A DNA stretch of 24,650 bases from Thermomucor indicae-seudaticae (GCA_000787465.1 JSYX01000537.1:1-24650), one strand, 5' to 3'; numbered from the stretch's first letter, positions 1 to 10,908 are shown. Notes: generated from the letters alone by a model not told the origin. Made by a program: numbers and translations.

Positions 1-567
1 GGCCCTTGGGCCTGACAATTGAAAAAGAAAATGATAAGGAACCACTTGAAGGAAGGTTCACCAGCAATGAGTAAAAATGACAGCAAAGAACCGGTTATAT
101 AAAGTAATGCAACGTGCAATGACTGCGAATGTTTATGTAAACCACATATTGGTGAGGCTCCACCTTTAGGACTGCAGATACGTTTTCTATTCAATGTTCG
201 GTACAAGTTTCGCGCGAAGACAATTAAAGAGTCTGCTCGCACATTCCTACGCATTCTATTATATATAAAGGATAAGAGTCATACAGACTTGTGCGAATGC
301 GGGCGGCATTTCCCGTTTCCTATCCTGTAAATGTCTTCACGGCCTGCCGTGTCGTTGCTTCATGCTTTCATGAATAAGCAAGCGTAGAGTTAGAGACTGA
401 GACAAAATTGCAGTGATTGTTCTCCTCGCCGATTTCAGCTTCAGCCGTCGATTCCCAGCCGCCGTCGGTGCTGCATAAAGTCACACTCACAGCTGGCGCC
501 AAGAGCTTTCTATCCGCTTGCGGTGAGCACGAAACTTTAACTCTCGACCTTTCCCTGCTTCGCTTAG
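1..567. other. Upstream region of BRO1, no gene seen
   Basis: I find no coding region that can be supported on either strand; the short ORFs here have no protein-like composition or splice-compatible neighbours. A TATATAAA string at 262-269 is a possible core promoter element for the BRO1 gene, about 300 bp before its ATG. The left edge may hold the end of another transcript, but nothing identifies it. Confidence 0.4.
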
Positions 568-3500
568 ATGGCACAACCTCAGATACCATTTATAAGCGCA
601 CCCTTTAAGCGGACAACTGACGTGGACTGGATATACCCACTCAAGCACTACATTGCTCATGTGTATCAAGAAGACCCCGAAAAATACAATGAGGAGACGT
701 TTACACTGAACCGATTGCGACAAGACATGCGTGGCGCCGGTAGCGATACGACCGGAAGAGACTTGCTCTACCGGTATTTCGGACAGCTAGAACTTCTTGA
801 TTTGCGATTCCTGGTTGACGAAAAGCACGTCAAGATTTTGTTCAACTGGTAAGTACAAGGGAGAGAGCGCGGGGCAGCAAGCAGCCCAGTTCTTGCTGAA
901 AAAAGTTATTGTTAGGTACGACGCATTCAATGGTCGTGCGACGGCACAGTATTCCTTGGCATACGAAAAAGCCAGTGTCATTTTCAACATTGCGGCTACC
1001 CTGTCCGCCATTGCCGCTTCGCAAAATCGAGCCGAGGCCGAGGGCCGCAAAAAGACGTTCAATTTCTTTCAGGCAGCAGCAGGGATGTTTCAGTATATCA
1101 ACGACAACTTTCTGCACGCACCATCGCAAGATCTGAGCCGAGAAACGGTCAAGATGCTATCCGAGTTGATGCTCGCGCAGGCGCATGAGTGTTTCCTGGA
1201 GAGCAGTTTACGGGAGAAGAAAAAGGACGGGCTGATTGCGAAACTGGCAAGCCATGCTGTCTGGGTGTATGGAAATCTTGTGGATGAGATGCAGGATGCG
1301 GTTGCACGCGGCGTAGGTCTGGACAAGTCATGGATCACGATCTGTCAGGTCAAGCAGAAGTATTATCAAGCGCTGGCGCAACAGCACAAGGCAGCCGCAT
1401 GCGGGGCTGACAGCCAGTACGGCGAGCAGATCGCCCGGCTCAAGGTGGCCGAGACTTCAGCAAAGGACGCCAATAAACTCTGCTCCAGCTTGATCAGTCA
1501 GCTTCAGTCCAGCAACCACGCCAACGGGACGCTGCCGGCTGACGCAGGTTCGGTCCTGCAGGAGCTCACAAAGTCGATCGCCGCAACGTGTGGAGAAAAA
1601 TGCGCAGCGGCGACCAGAGATAATGATATGATTTATCATGACCATGTGCCGCAAGAATCGATACTGATGCCTATCGATCGTCTCAAGGCAGTCAAACCCA
1701 TTGCCATCGCAGAACTCTACGGACAGAATGACATTGCAAAGGTAATCGGGCCTGATATTTTTGCACGGCTTGTTCCCCTCCGCGTCCACGAAAGCTCTTC
1801 CATGTACTCTGAAGAAAAGGCAAAGCTCTTGCGCGGAGAATCCGAGCGATGTGACCTCGCAAAGGCCGAGGTGAATACTGCTCTGGAGTACATGAAGCTG
1901 CCTGGCTCGCTAGACAAGTTTAAGAAGCAGGCAGACTTGTCAATTGATGAGCTCTTGACACCGACAAAGGAAGCCCGAGAGTGGGCCGACGAGATTGCCC
2001 TGGAAGAGTCTCCGAGTCGCACCTCTGTACGTGAGCTTATTGAAACCTTAAATGGCTCCAAACAGCACGCGAAACAACAATTGGACGAAGCTTCTCTAGC
2101 GCTGGATCAAGAAATGAGCGAATGCGAGAAAATGAGAGTACGTTGTATTTGGGTGCAAACGGAGGAATGTGCTTGCATCTGATCATCGCCCCCATCCTTC
2201 TATAGGTAAAGTTTGGGGAACTCTGGACACAGGCCCCATCAGCCCAAGTAGCGAGCGATTTCCGGCAAGACATCCGTAACCACCGCGACACGTTAGAACG
2301 AGCGGCCCAGTCAGATAGAGAGCTGATGCACAGGCTTGACGACATTATGTCGGATATCAACATTTTGAAACAGGGTGGCAAGAGCAGTGCATTGGATAAA
2401 GCCTTCGCAGAAAGCGCATCGGCTATTTCGTCGCAGAAACTTGGCGAGAACGGAGTCGGCACCACTGAGAGTTTGTTGGACCTTGATTTCGCAGCAAGTG
2501 CAGAAAGCAAATCCAGCATGGAAGCCAAGGTGAAGCGCGTGGAAGCAGCTTTGGAAAAGCTACGGAAAATCGAGAATGAGCGCAAAGAGACATTGAACGA
2601 CCTTCGCGAAAAGGCAAGTAGTAGTAGTAGTAGTTGCCTCTTTTCTGAAGGGGGTGGGGGACAGCTTTCTCTTAACCATATAGCGCCTGCTAGACAATGC
2701 AAGACGACATCTCCAACGTTTTGATTCTCAACAAGAAGGCAGCCAATATTGAACAACAAATATTTGCGACCGAGTTGGAGAAATACCGGCCTCATCAGCA
2801 ACGGATATCGGCCAGTATTCAGCAGCAACAACAAGTCATACAAGAGCTCGGGAATGCTTTCAAAGCCCTGATGGAAGACAAGCAGGCAGAAAAATTACAA
2901 GCGCGTTATGATAATGTCGAAAAGCAGCGTCGAAAGATAGCTTCCCGGCTCGAGTTTGCACGAAAGGAATACATGAATATCAAGGATGGATTGAGGTAAA
3001 AGTCTTCTTTGCCACTGAGGTGATGGATAAGACCGCTTAATGACTACTGTTTGCAATAATAGCAAAGGAATCCAATTTTACTCGAACATTTCGGATGTGG
3101 CTGAATCTCTACTTCGAAACGTTCAAAAGTTCACTCATGAGCGCGGCCAGGAAAGACAGAGACTTGCGGAAGAATTGGAAAGTAGCCAGAGTATGCGGGA
3201 GCAGGAACTTCTTCGCGAAAAGATCAACAACTATACGACGACGACTCCGAGCGCACCGACCCTTCCCGAATACAATCCACAAGATCTTGACCAACTGGCA
3301 CGGTTGACCGAACAAACAAGAGGAATGTCTTTGAACGACTCGAATCGACCCGTCAGCTCGAACTACAGTTACGCTGCGTTTCCTACAACTACTACTGCTT
3401 TTGAAAACAATCGTCCAGTGCCAACCCAAGTTATTCCACCTAGTCAGACTCCCCATTCCTATAGTGCACCGACACCGTCCACTAGCAGCTACCAACCTCC

Positions 3501-4119
3501 TCCTACCCAATATCCCAATTACTCTGGGGTAGCGCCTCCTCCTCCTCTTCCCTTGCCAACACAACCTTCCTATAATCCGAACTACACATCGTCTTATGCC
3601 AGACCGCCCATGTCTAATCCACTTGCTGGGTATCCGACGACGCCGCAACAGCAGCAGCAGCAACCTCCTCCTCCTCCTCCGCCGAAACCGATGACGCATT
3701 CATCTCAAAGAACGGGATCTTACCAGTCTTCTTCAATGCCGTATCCCCAAACGCCAGTATCAAACTACAACGCGACTCCTTTGACTCAAAGTCCTTCAGG
3801 TTATCGTGCGGCGCCGCCGCCACCACCGCCTTTGCAATCCCCGAGCTACAATCCGCCCCAATCGCCAGCTTATCATAATAGCATGCCACCTCAGTTCCCT
3901 CATGCTCCCGGTGGATACTATGCGAATCCACAGACTGGATACTCAGCACCACCAGCTCAGTATCCTCAGATGTCCGTGAATCAACCGTCACAAGGAGGTT
4001 ACGGTGGCTATTCTGCGTGGCATCAGCAGCAGCAGCAGCAGCAGCTGAGGCCTGCTGCTAGCCAACCTGGAGCAGGCTACTGGCACCAGCAGCCAAAAGA
4101 TGGATCATTATTGGATTAG
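568..4119 (+). CDS. BRO1: BRO1/ALIX-type ESCRT-associated adaptor protein
   Basis: Five exons give 1089 residues: 568-848, 916-2137, 2206-2613, 2694-2995, 3063-4119. The N-terminal third (about residues 5-390) is a Bro1 domain: the start (PFKRTTDVDW), the FNWYDA segment rebuilt across intron 1 and the LAYEKASVIFNIAA helix match the family. Residues about 390-790 are helical and match the V domain (DDISNVLILNKK). The C-terminal third is a Pro/Gln/Tyr-rich tail with polyproline and CAG-coded polyglutamine runs. In known relatives Bro1 binds ESCRT-III (Snf7) on endosomes and recruits a deubiquitinase during multivesicular body sorting. The long proline-rich tail argues for BRO1/ALIX over RIM20. 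A PSAP tetrapeptide lies at residues 800-803, where the tail begins. Intron 3 uses a GC donor (AAG|GCAAGT). The ATG at 568 is the first in frame and fits the usual Bro1 N-terminus. Confidence 0.93.
2614..2693 (+). other. GC-AG intron 3 of BRO1
   Basis: The donor reads AAG|GCAAGT and the acceptor TGCTAG. Splicing here joins LREK to TMQDDISNVL in frame (phase 0), as the Bro1 family expects. The nearby GT at 2618 would shift the frame. The other three introns of this gene use GT. Confidence 0.8.
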
Positions 4120-4770
4120 TATCAGAAAAAGGGGGGCAATACCCTTTGATGTAGCAAAAGAATATTAGTCTTCTTGTATCACGTATAATGCAATATAATC
4201 GAGATAACTCCTAATAGTCGAACCCCCCACCCTCCCAGTACTGCTTGTCTTAATAATAATAACAACAAGGACAAGGTTGGCGTACGAAATTGCCATAGAA
4301 AAAAAGGAGCAAGTGAGAATTAACGCGCGACAAGTAGTTGTGCCAACTGGTTCGCGCGATCTAAACTGTTTGGCTTTTACAGTAGAATGTAATCTAACCA
4401 TGGATGACAACGGCTTGACATGATGTCAATAGAGACAGGCCAAAGTCAACGAGTTGCAAGTTGACTTGTTTGACGGATAGAGTGGTGTTCCCAATGTGTA
4501 TGTGTGTGTTCTAGATCTTGTTCCCAAAAAAGAGCAAGATTCGCATTTGACATACAACCTTGTTACTGCGTCCAAGGAGGAGGGGCGGGGCATCCAAGAC
4601 CTAAAGCAGTAAGGGGATCATCATCGACCAGGGGGCTGAATGAACAGAAAGAAGAATAACACGCCAAGCCAAGTATTTGGATCCTATATGTCCCCGGGGA
4701 GGGGAAATATACCCCCCCACACACACGCCCTCTCTCTCTTTTTCTTTTGCTTTTGTAACTTTCCGGAATA
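4120..4770. other. BRO1 to G-alpha intergenic region
   Basis: This 651-bp stretch has no supportable gene. It must hold the BRO1 3' UTR and the promoter and leader of the G-alpha gene. It contains short low-complexity runs, including ACAC repeats and a CT-rich block next to the G-alpha start. No tRNA or rRNA signature was seen. Confidence 0.5.
4728..4754 (+). promoter_or_regulatory. Pyrimidine-rich tract before the G-alpha start
   Basis: There is a nearly pure C/T run with a single G, ending about 16 nt before the ATG at 4771. CT-rich tracts just before the start are common in highly expressed fungal genes, where they set transcription start sites. That role is inferred from position only. 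Confidence 0.4.
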
Positions 4771-6079
4771 ATGGGTTGTTGTCAGTCCACGGAAGCGCAG
4801 GAAGAAAAGGCGCGAAACGACGAGATTGAGAACCAGTTGAAGCGAGACAAGCTGAACCAGCGCAACGAAGTGAAAATGCTTTTGCTCGGTAATTCGAAAT
4901 GTATTTCAGCCGTATTCATACTGATATATCTATACGACGCGCCTAGGTGCGGGCGAATCGGGCAAATCGACGATCCTAAAGCAAATGAAATTGATCCACG
5001 ATGACGGCTATTCGTTGGATGAACGTGAGGCATTCAAGGAAATCATCTTTTCGAACACGGTTCAGTCGATGCGCGTGATTCTGGAGGCCATGGAGGATAT
5101 GGGAGTCCCATTCAAACACACGGACGAGAACCAGCATTATGCAGCGGTCATCATGGAACTGCCGGAGCAGATCGAACGCGACTCGTTGCCGCCAGAGGTC
5201 ACACAAGCCCTTCGGGCGCTCTGGAAAGACGAAAATCTGCTGAGCGTTTTTGAGCGCAGCAGCGAATACCAACTCAATGACTCTGCGAAATAGTAAGCGG
5301 TCATCATAGGGAGGGGGAGGACCCACCTGCTTGCTCGACTTATAACAAAATTTAGCTATTTCGATTCGATCGATCGAATTGGTGATCCCAGCTATGTCCC
5401 TACGGATCAAGACGTCTTGCGATCCCGCGTCAAGACAACCGGGATCACGGAAACGACGTTTGTGATTGGCGACCTCAGGTATCGCATGTTTGATGTGGGT
5501 GGACAGCGCTCCGAGCGAAAGAAATGGATCCATTGCTTTGAGAACGTCACGGCCATTATCTTTTTGGTGGCAATATCGGAGTACGATCAAGTCTTGATTG
5601 AAGACGAGACCGTGGTACGACAAGAAGAAAGAGGAGATATTATTATTGTTGTATTCATTGACATTCCCATGTTAGAATCGTATGCATGAAGCGCTCACCT
5701 TGTTTGACTCCATCTGCAATTCACGTTGGTTCGTAAAGACGTCCATCATCCTGTTCCTCAACAAGATTGATATCTTTAAGGAAAAGCTTGCAAAGCGTCC
5801 TTTGTCAGACACATTCCCGGACTTTAAAGGTTACAGCCCCCGCTATATTAACCCCCAATATATATATATATTAACCCATCATGAATCATAGGTCCCAACA
5901 CGTATGAAGCTGCGTGCGAATATCTATTGAACCGCTTTGTTTCCCTCAAACAGTCAGACACCAAGCAGATCTATACCCACTTTACATGTGCAACCGATAC
6001 CAAGCAAATCAAGTTCGTGATGGCCGCTGTGAACGACATCATCATCCAGAACAATCTGCGAGATGTGGGTCTGTTATAG
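4771..6079 (+). CDS. Heterotrimeric G-protein alpha subunit
   Basis: Five exons (4771-4888, 4947-5292, 5356-5614, 5676-5829, 5892-6079) give 354 residues, the normal size for the family. It binds and hydrolyses GTP and relays signals from membrane receptors. Visible motifs: MGCC N-terminus (Gly2 myristoylation and Cys palmitoylation sites), P-loop GAGESGKS at 40-47, catalytic Arg179 in RSRVKTTG, switch II DVGGQR with catalytic Gln205, NKID at 270-273 and TCAT at 324-327. All catalytic residues are intact. The N-terminal half resembles fungal group I alpha subunits (GNA-1/Gpa1-like, signalling to cAMP and mating pathways). The C-terminus ends RDVGLL and lacks the cysteine four residues from the end that pertussis toxin modifies in group I and animal Gi proteins, so I leave the subgroup and symbol open. 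Confidence 0.96.
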
Positions 6080-6156
6080 ACAACAAGACTTGTACCGTTC
6101 CCACGTAATACAACCATACGTTACCTTACCTGTAGCTTAAAAAAGTTCGCTTGCCT

Positions 6157-6162
6157 AATAAA
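6157..6162 (+). terminator. Possible polyadenylation signal of the G-alpha gene
   Basis: AATAAA lies 78 bp after the stop codon and is followed at once by TATAAA. It suits a 3'-end signal for the upstream gene. The TATAAA could instead serve as a TATA element for the next gene, whose ATG is at 6326. Confidence 0.35.
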
Positions 6163-6325
6163 TATAAACAGATTGAGCCCGGTACAGACAAAAGACGCTA
6201 ATCTCTCTTGTATGTTGCACAGACGATGGCTGTGTTAAAAAAAAAGAGAGAGAGCCAAAACGATCGACGTCGAGAGCCTGTTACACCTCTCTTACTCTTT
6301 AAATTTTTTGCCCTTTTAAAATTTC

Positions 6326-7426
6326 ATGCTGGAGTGGTTGCCAAGGAAACGGGCCATACTTGCCCTATTAGGAGTCTTCTTTCTCGTCTCGGTCATCTCG
6401 CTATTGTCGAGCTTGTTTCCTTCCGAAACGGGATCATGGACCACGCATGTGGCTACGACTCATCAAGCCAATGAGGCATCCATAACAACAACAGCAGCTG
6501 CGGCAGCGCCGCAGAGCGACGAGGAAGAAGAAGAGGAAGTCGTTAATCTAGACACTGCTACGAAACCGACACCGGCGAGCCAGTGGAAACCCAAGACGTT
6601 TGAGCGGCCGAGCGATGCGGTCATGAAGCTGATCGAGATGAATGTGCGGAAATACAAGAACGACAAGATCCTGCTGACGGCGGTGGCGAACAAGGGCATG
6701 GCGGAGTATACGCTGAACTGGATCGAGTCCCTGAAACGCACCAAGCAAGACGACAAGTTCCTGGTGTTCTCGATTGATCAGGAGCTCCAGCAGATCCTGA
6801 GCGAGCACGGCTATGCCGACCATGTGGTCGAAATTCCAGAATCCTGGTACCACAAGCAGCTCTCGAGCGACTTTTCGAAATGGCTCGATTCGACCTACAC
6901 GCCGATCACGCACGGCAAGACCCTCGTCGTCGAACGCCTGCTGTACCTTGACATCACCGTCTGGTTCTCGGACGTCGATATCGTCTTTACTTCGCCCTTC
7001 ATTTACGACTACCTCACCGCCAAGCTCTCGTCGCGCAAGGCCGCCAACAGGACCAAGTCCGAACTCACCGAGCTCTTGATCTCCCAGGAACGCGAACAGA
7101 GCCTCGTCAACTCCGGGTTCTACATCATGCGCCCCACAGACACGAACAAACGCCTCCTCGACGACACCATCAGGATACAGGATAACGAACCGGACGTCAC
7201 CCAGCAGATGGCCATGAACCGCGTCCTCTTGGACATGAACCTCTCCTACCACAGCAGCCCCATTGCCTTGCTGGACTTGGCACTCTTCCCGCACGGTCGC
7301 CTCTTCTTTGAACAAAACGTGCCCGCTAAATACGGCTTGGAACCCATGATCGTTCATGCCAATTACCGAGTCGGCGACAACAAGAAGCAATCTCTGCAAC
7401 AAGCCAAACTTTGGTACATTGACTAG
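6326..7426 (+). CDS. Type II membrane glycosyltransferase (nucleotide-diphospho-sugar transferase type)
   Basis: This intronless frame of 366 residues has a short cytosolic N-terminus with basic residues, one hydrophobic anchor at about 11-31, then an acidic Ala/Thr-rich stem (about 35-75) and a lumenal domain. That is the layout of a Golgi or ER type II glycosyltransferase. The domain carries WFSDVDIVF with a DxD metal and nucleotide-sugar motif at 216-218, an upstream TAVANKGMAEYTLNWI block, and a late NSGFYIMRPT block, all typical of the Nucleotid_trans family (PF03407-like). It should transfer a sugar to a glycan or protein, but the sugar and acceptor cannot be read from the sequence. It ends tail-to-tail with the GLO3 gene, 275 bp away. 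The lack of introns is unusual in this window. GC content is higher here than in its neighbours. Confidence 0.82.
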   Translation: MLEWLPRKRAILALLGVFFLVSVISLLSSLFPSETGSWTTHVATTHQANEASITTTAAAAAPQSDEEEEEEVVNLDTATKPTPASQWKPKTFERPSDAVMKLIEMNVRKYKNDKILLTAVANKGMAEYTLNWIESLKRTKQDDKFLVFSIDQELQQILSEHGYADHVVEIPESWYHKQLSSDFSKWLDSTYTPITHGKTLVVERLLYLDITVWFSDVDIVFTSPFIYDYLTAKLSSRKAANRTKSELTELLISQEREQSLVNSGFYIMRPTDTNKRLLDDTIRIQDNEPDVTQQMAMNRVLLDMNLSYHSSPIALLDLALFPHGRLFFEQNVPAKYGLEPMIVHANYRVGDNKKQSLQQAKLWYID

Positions 7427-7701
7427 ATAATTTACATCATTCTTTTTTTATGTGCTATATAGAAATCCATACGCATTATTAGAAATCAGGTGGGGGAAAA
7501 CTTTACTATTGCTAAATTAAATTTTCTTTTGGTATACTCTTGTTTGTTCTTTATCCGTAGCGTTGCTAAAAACAGATAACCGTGAGCAACACAGTCTTTC
7601 GAAAGTGGGAACAGGCATAATTTACCTCCATTTCAGCAAGCGCTCGTTGAAGCTATTGAGGAAGAGAAAGAATAAGAATGAGTATACATACACGTATTAC
7701 C

Positions 7702-9021
7702 TTATAATCTGTCGCGGTTCTCACTTGCCTTGGTGGCTCCTTTACTCGCGATACTCAGCAGTTTACGAGACAGCGAGCTGTTCCCATAACTGCTCGTCGT
7801 CGTTCTATGATAAGTGCCTGTGCCCCGGATATAGCCACCTGAAAAGTCATCCTTCTTGTCTCGCCCAAAGTACTCGTCGCTTGAGATACTCGTTGCGCCC
7901 TGAAACCGTGCCAACCGCGCTGAATTCTCGGCAACCCGACTTGGATCGTATTCGTTTCGACCAAAATACTGGTCCGACGAGATACTCTTTGCGTTTCCAA
8001 ACTTGTCGCGTGCATATGTCACCTCCTCCTCCTCCTCTTCTTTTTCCTTTTCTTGCTCTTTTTTCGTTTGCCTTGGTGAATCCGCGTACGCAAATCGATG
8101 CATAGCCAGTCCAAGTCGTTCGGTTTCTTGGCTGTTTTCTGGCGGTGGCGGTGGCGGTGGTGGTGGTTTGTACATGAGCCGCGACGACAAGACTGGCGGC
8201 TTCTGCTGTTCTTTCTCTTCCTCTTCTACTTTTCCTTTATCGCGCGCTTCAGCTTCTTCGTAATTGAAAGTGTCAGCTTTCCGGATACCAAGAGACGACG
8301 ATTTGGGGTGCTTTGGACGTGCACGAACAACGGATACTGTATCCGCGCGACTAATGCGTTGTTGTTGGTGGTGATGGTGGTGTTGCGATAAAGATATCGA
8401 TGAAGACGACGACGACGACGCCTGTTCCCAGAACGCAAAGAAATCGGCATCATTAGTCGGTCGTCCGTTTGAAGAAGAAGACACGTTGACGTCTATCAAT
8501 GAGTTCTCTGTTTGCTGCTCCACCTGACGATCCTCCTCCGCCTTTGTTTCTGAACGCCGGCGCGCACGGTCCTGTAACTGTTGCTTGTAATGCTGAGCGG
8601 CGCGACTCGTGTATTTCCGCTGAATATCCCGGTCGTCCTTTAATGCTTCTTGTGCTGCTTGGTTGCCACCGCATTGCATCAATAAAAGTTGCTCAGATGT
8701 CCAGCTATCCAGATTAATAGATCTGCATTTCAAAGCGGTTCAGCAGAAAAAAATAAAATGGGGACAAGCTGTTTCTCTTCTCTTACTTTACAAAGCTAAT
8801 GTGTACTCCTAAACCACGATGCACTGCCGCACACTCTTGGCATAAAAAGATGCCGAACGTCACGGATGCCCAGGTAGGTCCCTTGGCATGGCAATCGAAA
8901 CATACCTACGGAATTGCGGTCATTAAAAACTCGACATTTCCGCATTGCCAAAGCATATACATGCCTTGTTATGCCGGTTCTGCGTTAATGCTTTAAACAC
9001 TCGATCCTTTTGTTCGGCCAT
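7702..9021 (-). CDS. GLO3: ArfGAP of the GLO3/ARFGAP2-3 type
   Basis: Three exons on the minus strand (9021-8965, 8905-8787, 8722-7702) give 398 residues. The N-terminal ArfGAP domain has the zinc finger CFDC-x16-CQEC, then the [13 protein letters not shown] block with the catalytic arginine. It stimulates GTP hydrolysis by Arf1 and so drives COPI coat dynamics at the Golgi. The VCFDC/GPTWASV sequence and two C-terminal copies of ISSDxYFGR (306-314 and 338-346) match the Glo3 regulatory motif of GLO3/ARFGAP2-3, not GCS1/ARFGAP1. The middle is low complexity with Ser, His, Pro and Glu runs. Right after the finger, the [13 protein letters not shown] stretch is several residues shorter than usual and lacks the FF pair. 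Intron 1 (8906-8964) uses a GC donor (AAG|GCATGT). The ATG at 9021 gives the expected short leader. Confidence 0.88.
8906..8964 (-). other. GC-AG intron 1 of GLO3
   Basis: On the minus strand the exon ends AACAAG, then the intron runs GCATGT to CCGTAG. This join gives RHNK|VCFDC and keeps the first zinc-ligand pair. The nearest GT donors either shift the frame or remove much of the N-terminal helix. Confidence 0.68.
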
Positions 9022-9125
9022 ATATGGAGAAAAAAAGGGCGCTTAATTACAGCAACAGCTCCGCTTCTGTCGGTCGGTGGAGGGGGCGATCAAAGGAAGA
9101 CCACGTGGACGGGGTAGATCTCTCC

Positions 9126-9135
9126 TTTATATATA
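9126..9135 (-). promoter_or_regulatory. TATA-like element of the GLO3 promoter
   Basis: On the minus strand this reads TATATATAAA, about 105 bp before the GLO3 ATG. A palindromic E-box (CCACGTGG, 9101-9108) lies between it and the ATG. The 210-bp gap 9022-9231 must hold both the CHS7 3' end and this promoter. Position is the only evidence for function. Confidence 0.45.
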
Positions 9136-9231
9136 CTCTTTCGCTGAAAAAAAAATGCAGAAAATGATATGGCAAGTGTAATACAGCACTACAAAAGTGT
9201 GACTATGTAAATGGGAAGGGAGGATATATTT

Positions 9232-10507
9232 TTAATACGGGTTTTCATATTGGTGATGATATTGCTGACCGTATTGCTGCTGTGGTGGCGGAGGAGGAGG
9301 TGGATATTGCTGTGGCGCGTACTGCTGACTTTGTTGTGATGACAATTCGTCCTCGTTCATCAATTCCTTGACTTCCCAGACGTTCTGCTTGGATCCCACA
9401 GAGAATTCGAGATCTTCTTTGGTAATCGAGTCCCAGTACTTGTAGACCATCATGACCGCCAGCAGTGTGCAAATCGTACCAAAGAACAAACCATCCACAT
9501 AGTGCTTCACCTGGTCGCAGATCGCCACTGAAAACACATACATCAACACCTGACCGACAATAAAGAAGGCGGTGCCGAACAGAATGTCGCCCAGTGGCCA
9601 GCGGTCATCCAAAGTGTTGACGACAAGGATAATCTGGGATATCACGTAGATGATGAACGCAATACCGTTGATAATAAAGTAAAATGTCCAGAGTGCGCCG
9701 GGACTCTGGTACGAAAATGGACCAATGTTCAGGAACGTAAGCAGAGCAATGACGCCGACAATAAGGAATATGATGAATGAGCTGATTCGGATGGACTATA
9801 TATCAGTTGTAATTAGCATAGCCTGCTAACTTGGCAATAGCAGTCCACAGAGAGAGATTTTTACCCAGAGAGACAAGGGTGTGCCATCTTCTGCAAACTG
9901 GAATCCCACAAATCCATTCAGTAACAGACACCAGAAAGTAGCGCTAACAAGTCCAGTATGCACTGCGGCGAAATACTGCGCCAATCGGTTATTACTACTA
10001 CTACCAAATCGAGAGCACTGATACTGCTAACTTACTGGATACGAAGGAGATGCTGTCGGAATCACATCCGTAATCAAGAACATCTCCAGGAAGACGGTGA
10101 CCATATACAAGTAAAAGAACATGACGATCTCCTTTCGACCTGGACACGATTTAGATTACTCTCCAGGAACAAACAACAAGGGTGCTGGATACTTACCGAC
10201 TGCCGTGTATTTTGACCGAACGTGATAAATCATAATGGCCGTCATAATAATCGCAATGACGTCGATAATAAGCGTGGCTAAAAGAAAAAAACATGTTTCT
10301 TTCGGTCAAGAGATATTTCGTATGAGCTTTTTATCTTTTTGTTTTACCAGGCTGAAAGACGAGATTGCCTCCAAGGTCGACGTTACGAGAATAACAGACA
10401 GGCTCAATACCGTCTGTGTCGCCCATCATGGCACATAAGGGTAATGCAACCGTCTGACAAATGCCATTGAAGCTGAATGCTTCAAATTGAAAGGTTATAT
10501 CCACCAT
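9232..10507 (-). CDS. CHS7: Chitin synthase export chaperone
   Basis: Five exons on the minus strand (10507-10348, 10277-10197, 10139-10036, 9975-9865, 9795-9232) give 339 residues. The family (PF12271) consists of multi-pass ER proteins needed for folding and ER exit of chitin synthase III (Chs3 in yeast). Family features seen: the [11 protein letters not shown]-terminus, [23 protein letters not shown] after the first membrane segment, the SPSYPYFA join, [14 protein letters not shown], and the [18 protein letters not shown] segment near the end. About seven hydrophobic segments are visible. The cytosolic tail adds a Gln/Pro/Tyr-rich stretch (QQYPPPP type) not seen in the yeast protein. The start ATG at 10507 has an in-frame stop four codons upstream. 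It lies head-to-tail with GLO3 and diverges from VMP1. Confidence 0.93.
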
Positions 10508-10567
10508 TTCAGCGATTCAGATGATGAACAAGGAGAGGGGATGACGAAAAAAAAAGAAAGAAACCGA

Positions 10568-10908
10568 TCAAGGGTGGCGTGCCTTGTCCCGGAAAGCAGC
10601 GGCCGGCTTGGAATGCAAAAAAAAAGAAGAAAGAAAGGGGGTATCTCTCTTTCTTTTCGTGTCGTCCCAGGCATCAAATTTGGGATAAAAATAGTCATCC
10701 AATAAATGAACTCTTTCAAATGCCTCCTCTGCGGGCACACCAATCGATAGGTTGTTCCAGGGAACCTCAGATACCCTTTGCCGATAGATCATATGTCCTT
10801 CTTTGTCTGCATTCGCATATGTCAGTGGCAAGTTCGAAACTTTATTTCTGTGATTCAGTGCAAGTACGAACATGACTGTAGAACGTGTTAGAAATAATCG
10901 ATTGCCTC

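Noticed and set aside
3109..3699. Minus-strand ORF of 196 codons opposite the BRO1 tail, rich in Arg
   Set aside because: It is the complement of Pro/Gln/Tyr-rich codons; CCT/CCG and CAG repeats read backwards as Arg and Leu runs. No start context or splice support.
4321..4380. A GGTTCG string that might mark a tRNA T-arm
   Set aside because: No matching acceptor stem, anticodon arm or internal promoter box can be drawn around it.
4165..4410. Minus-strand 81-codon ORF after BRO1
   Set aside because: Low-complexity composition, no homology recognised and no splice-compatible neighbours.
6548..7402. Minus-strand ORF of 284 codons inside the glycosyltransferase
   Set aside because: The plus frame has a membrane anchor, DxD motif and family blocks. 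The antisense frame is a by-product of GC-rich third positions.
8003..8391. Plus-strand Ser- and Gly-rich ORFs opposite GLO3
   Set aside because: They are the complement of Glu and Pro runs in the GLO3 linker.
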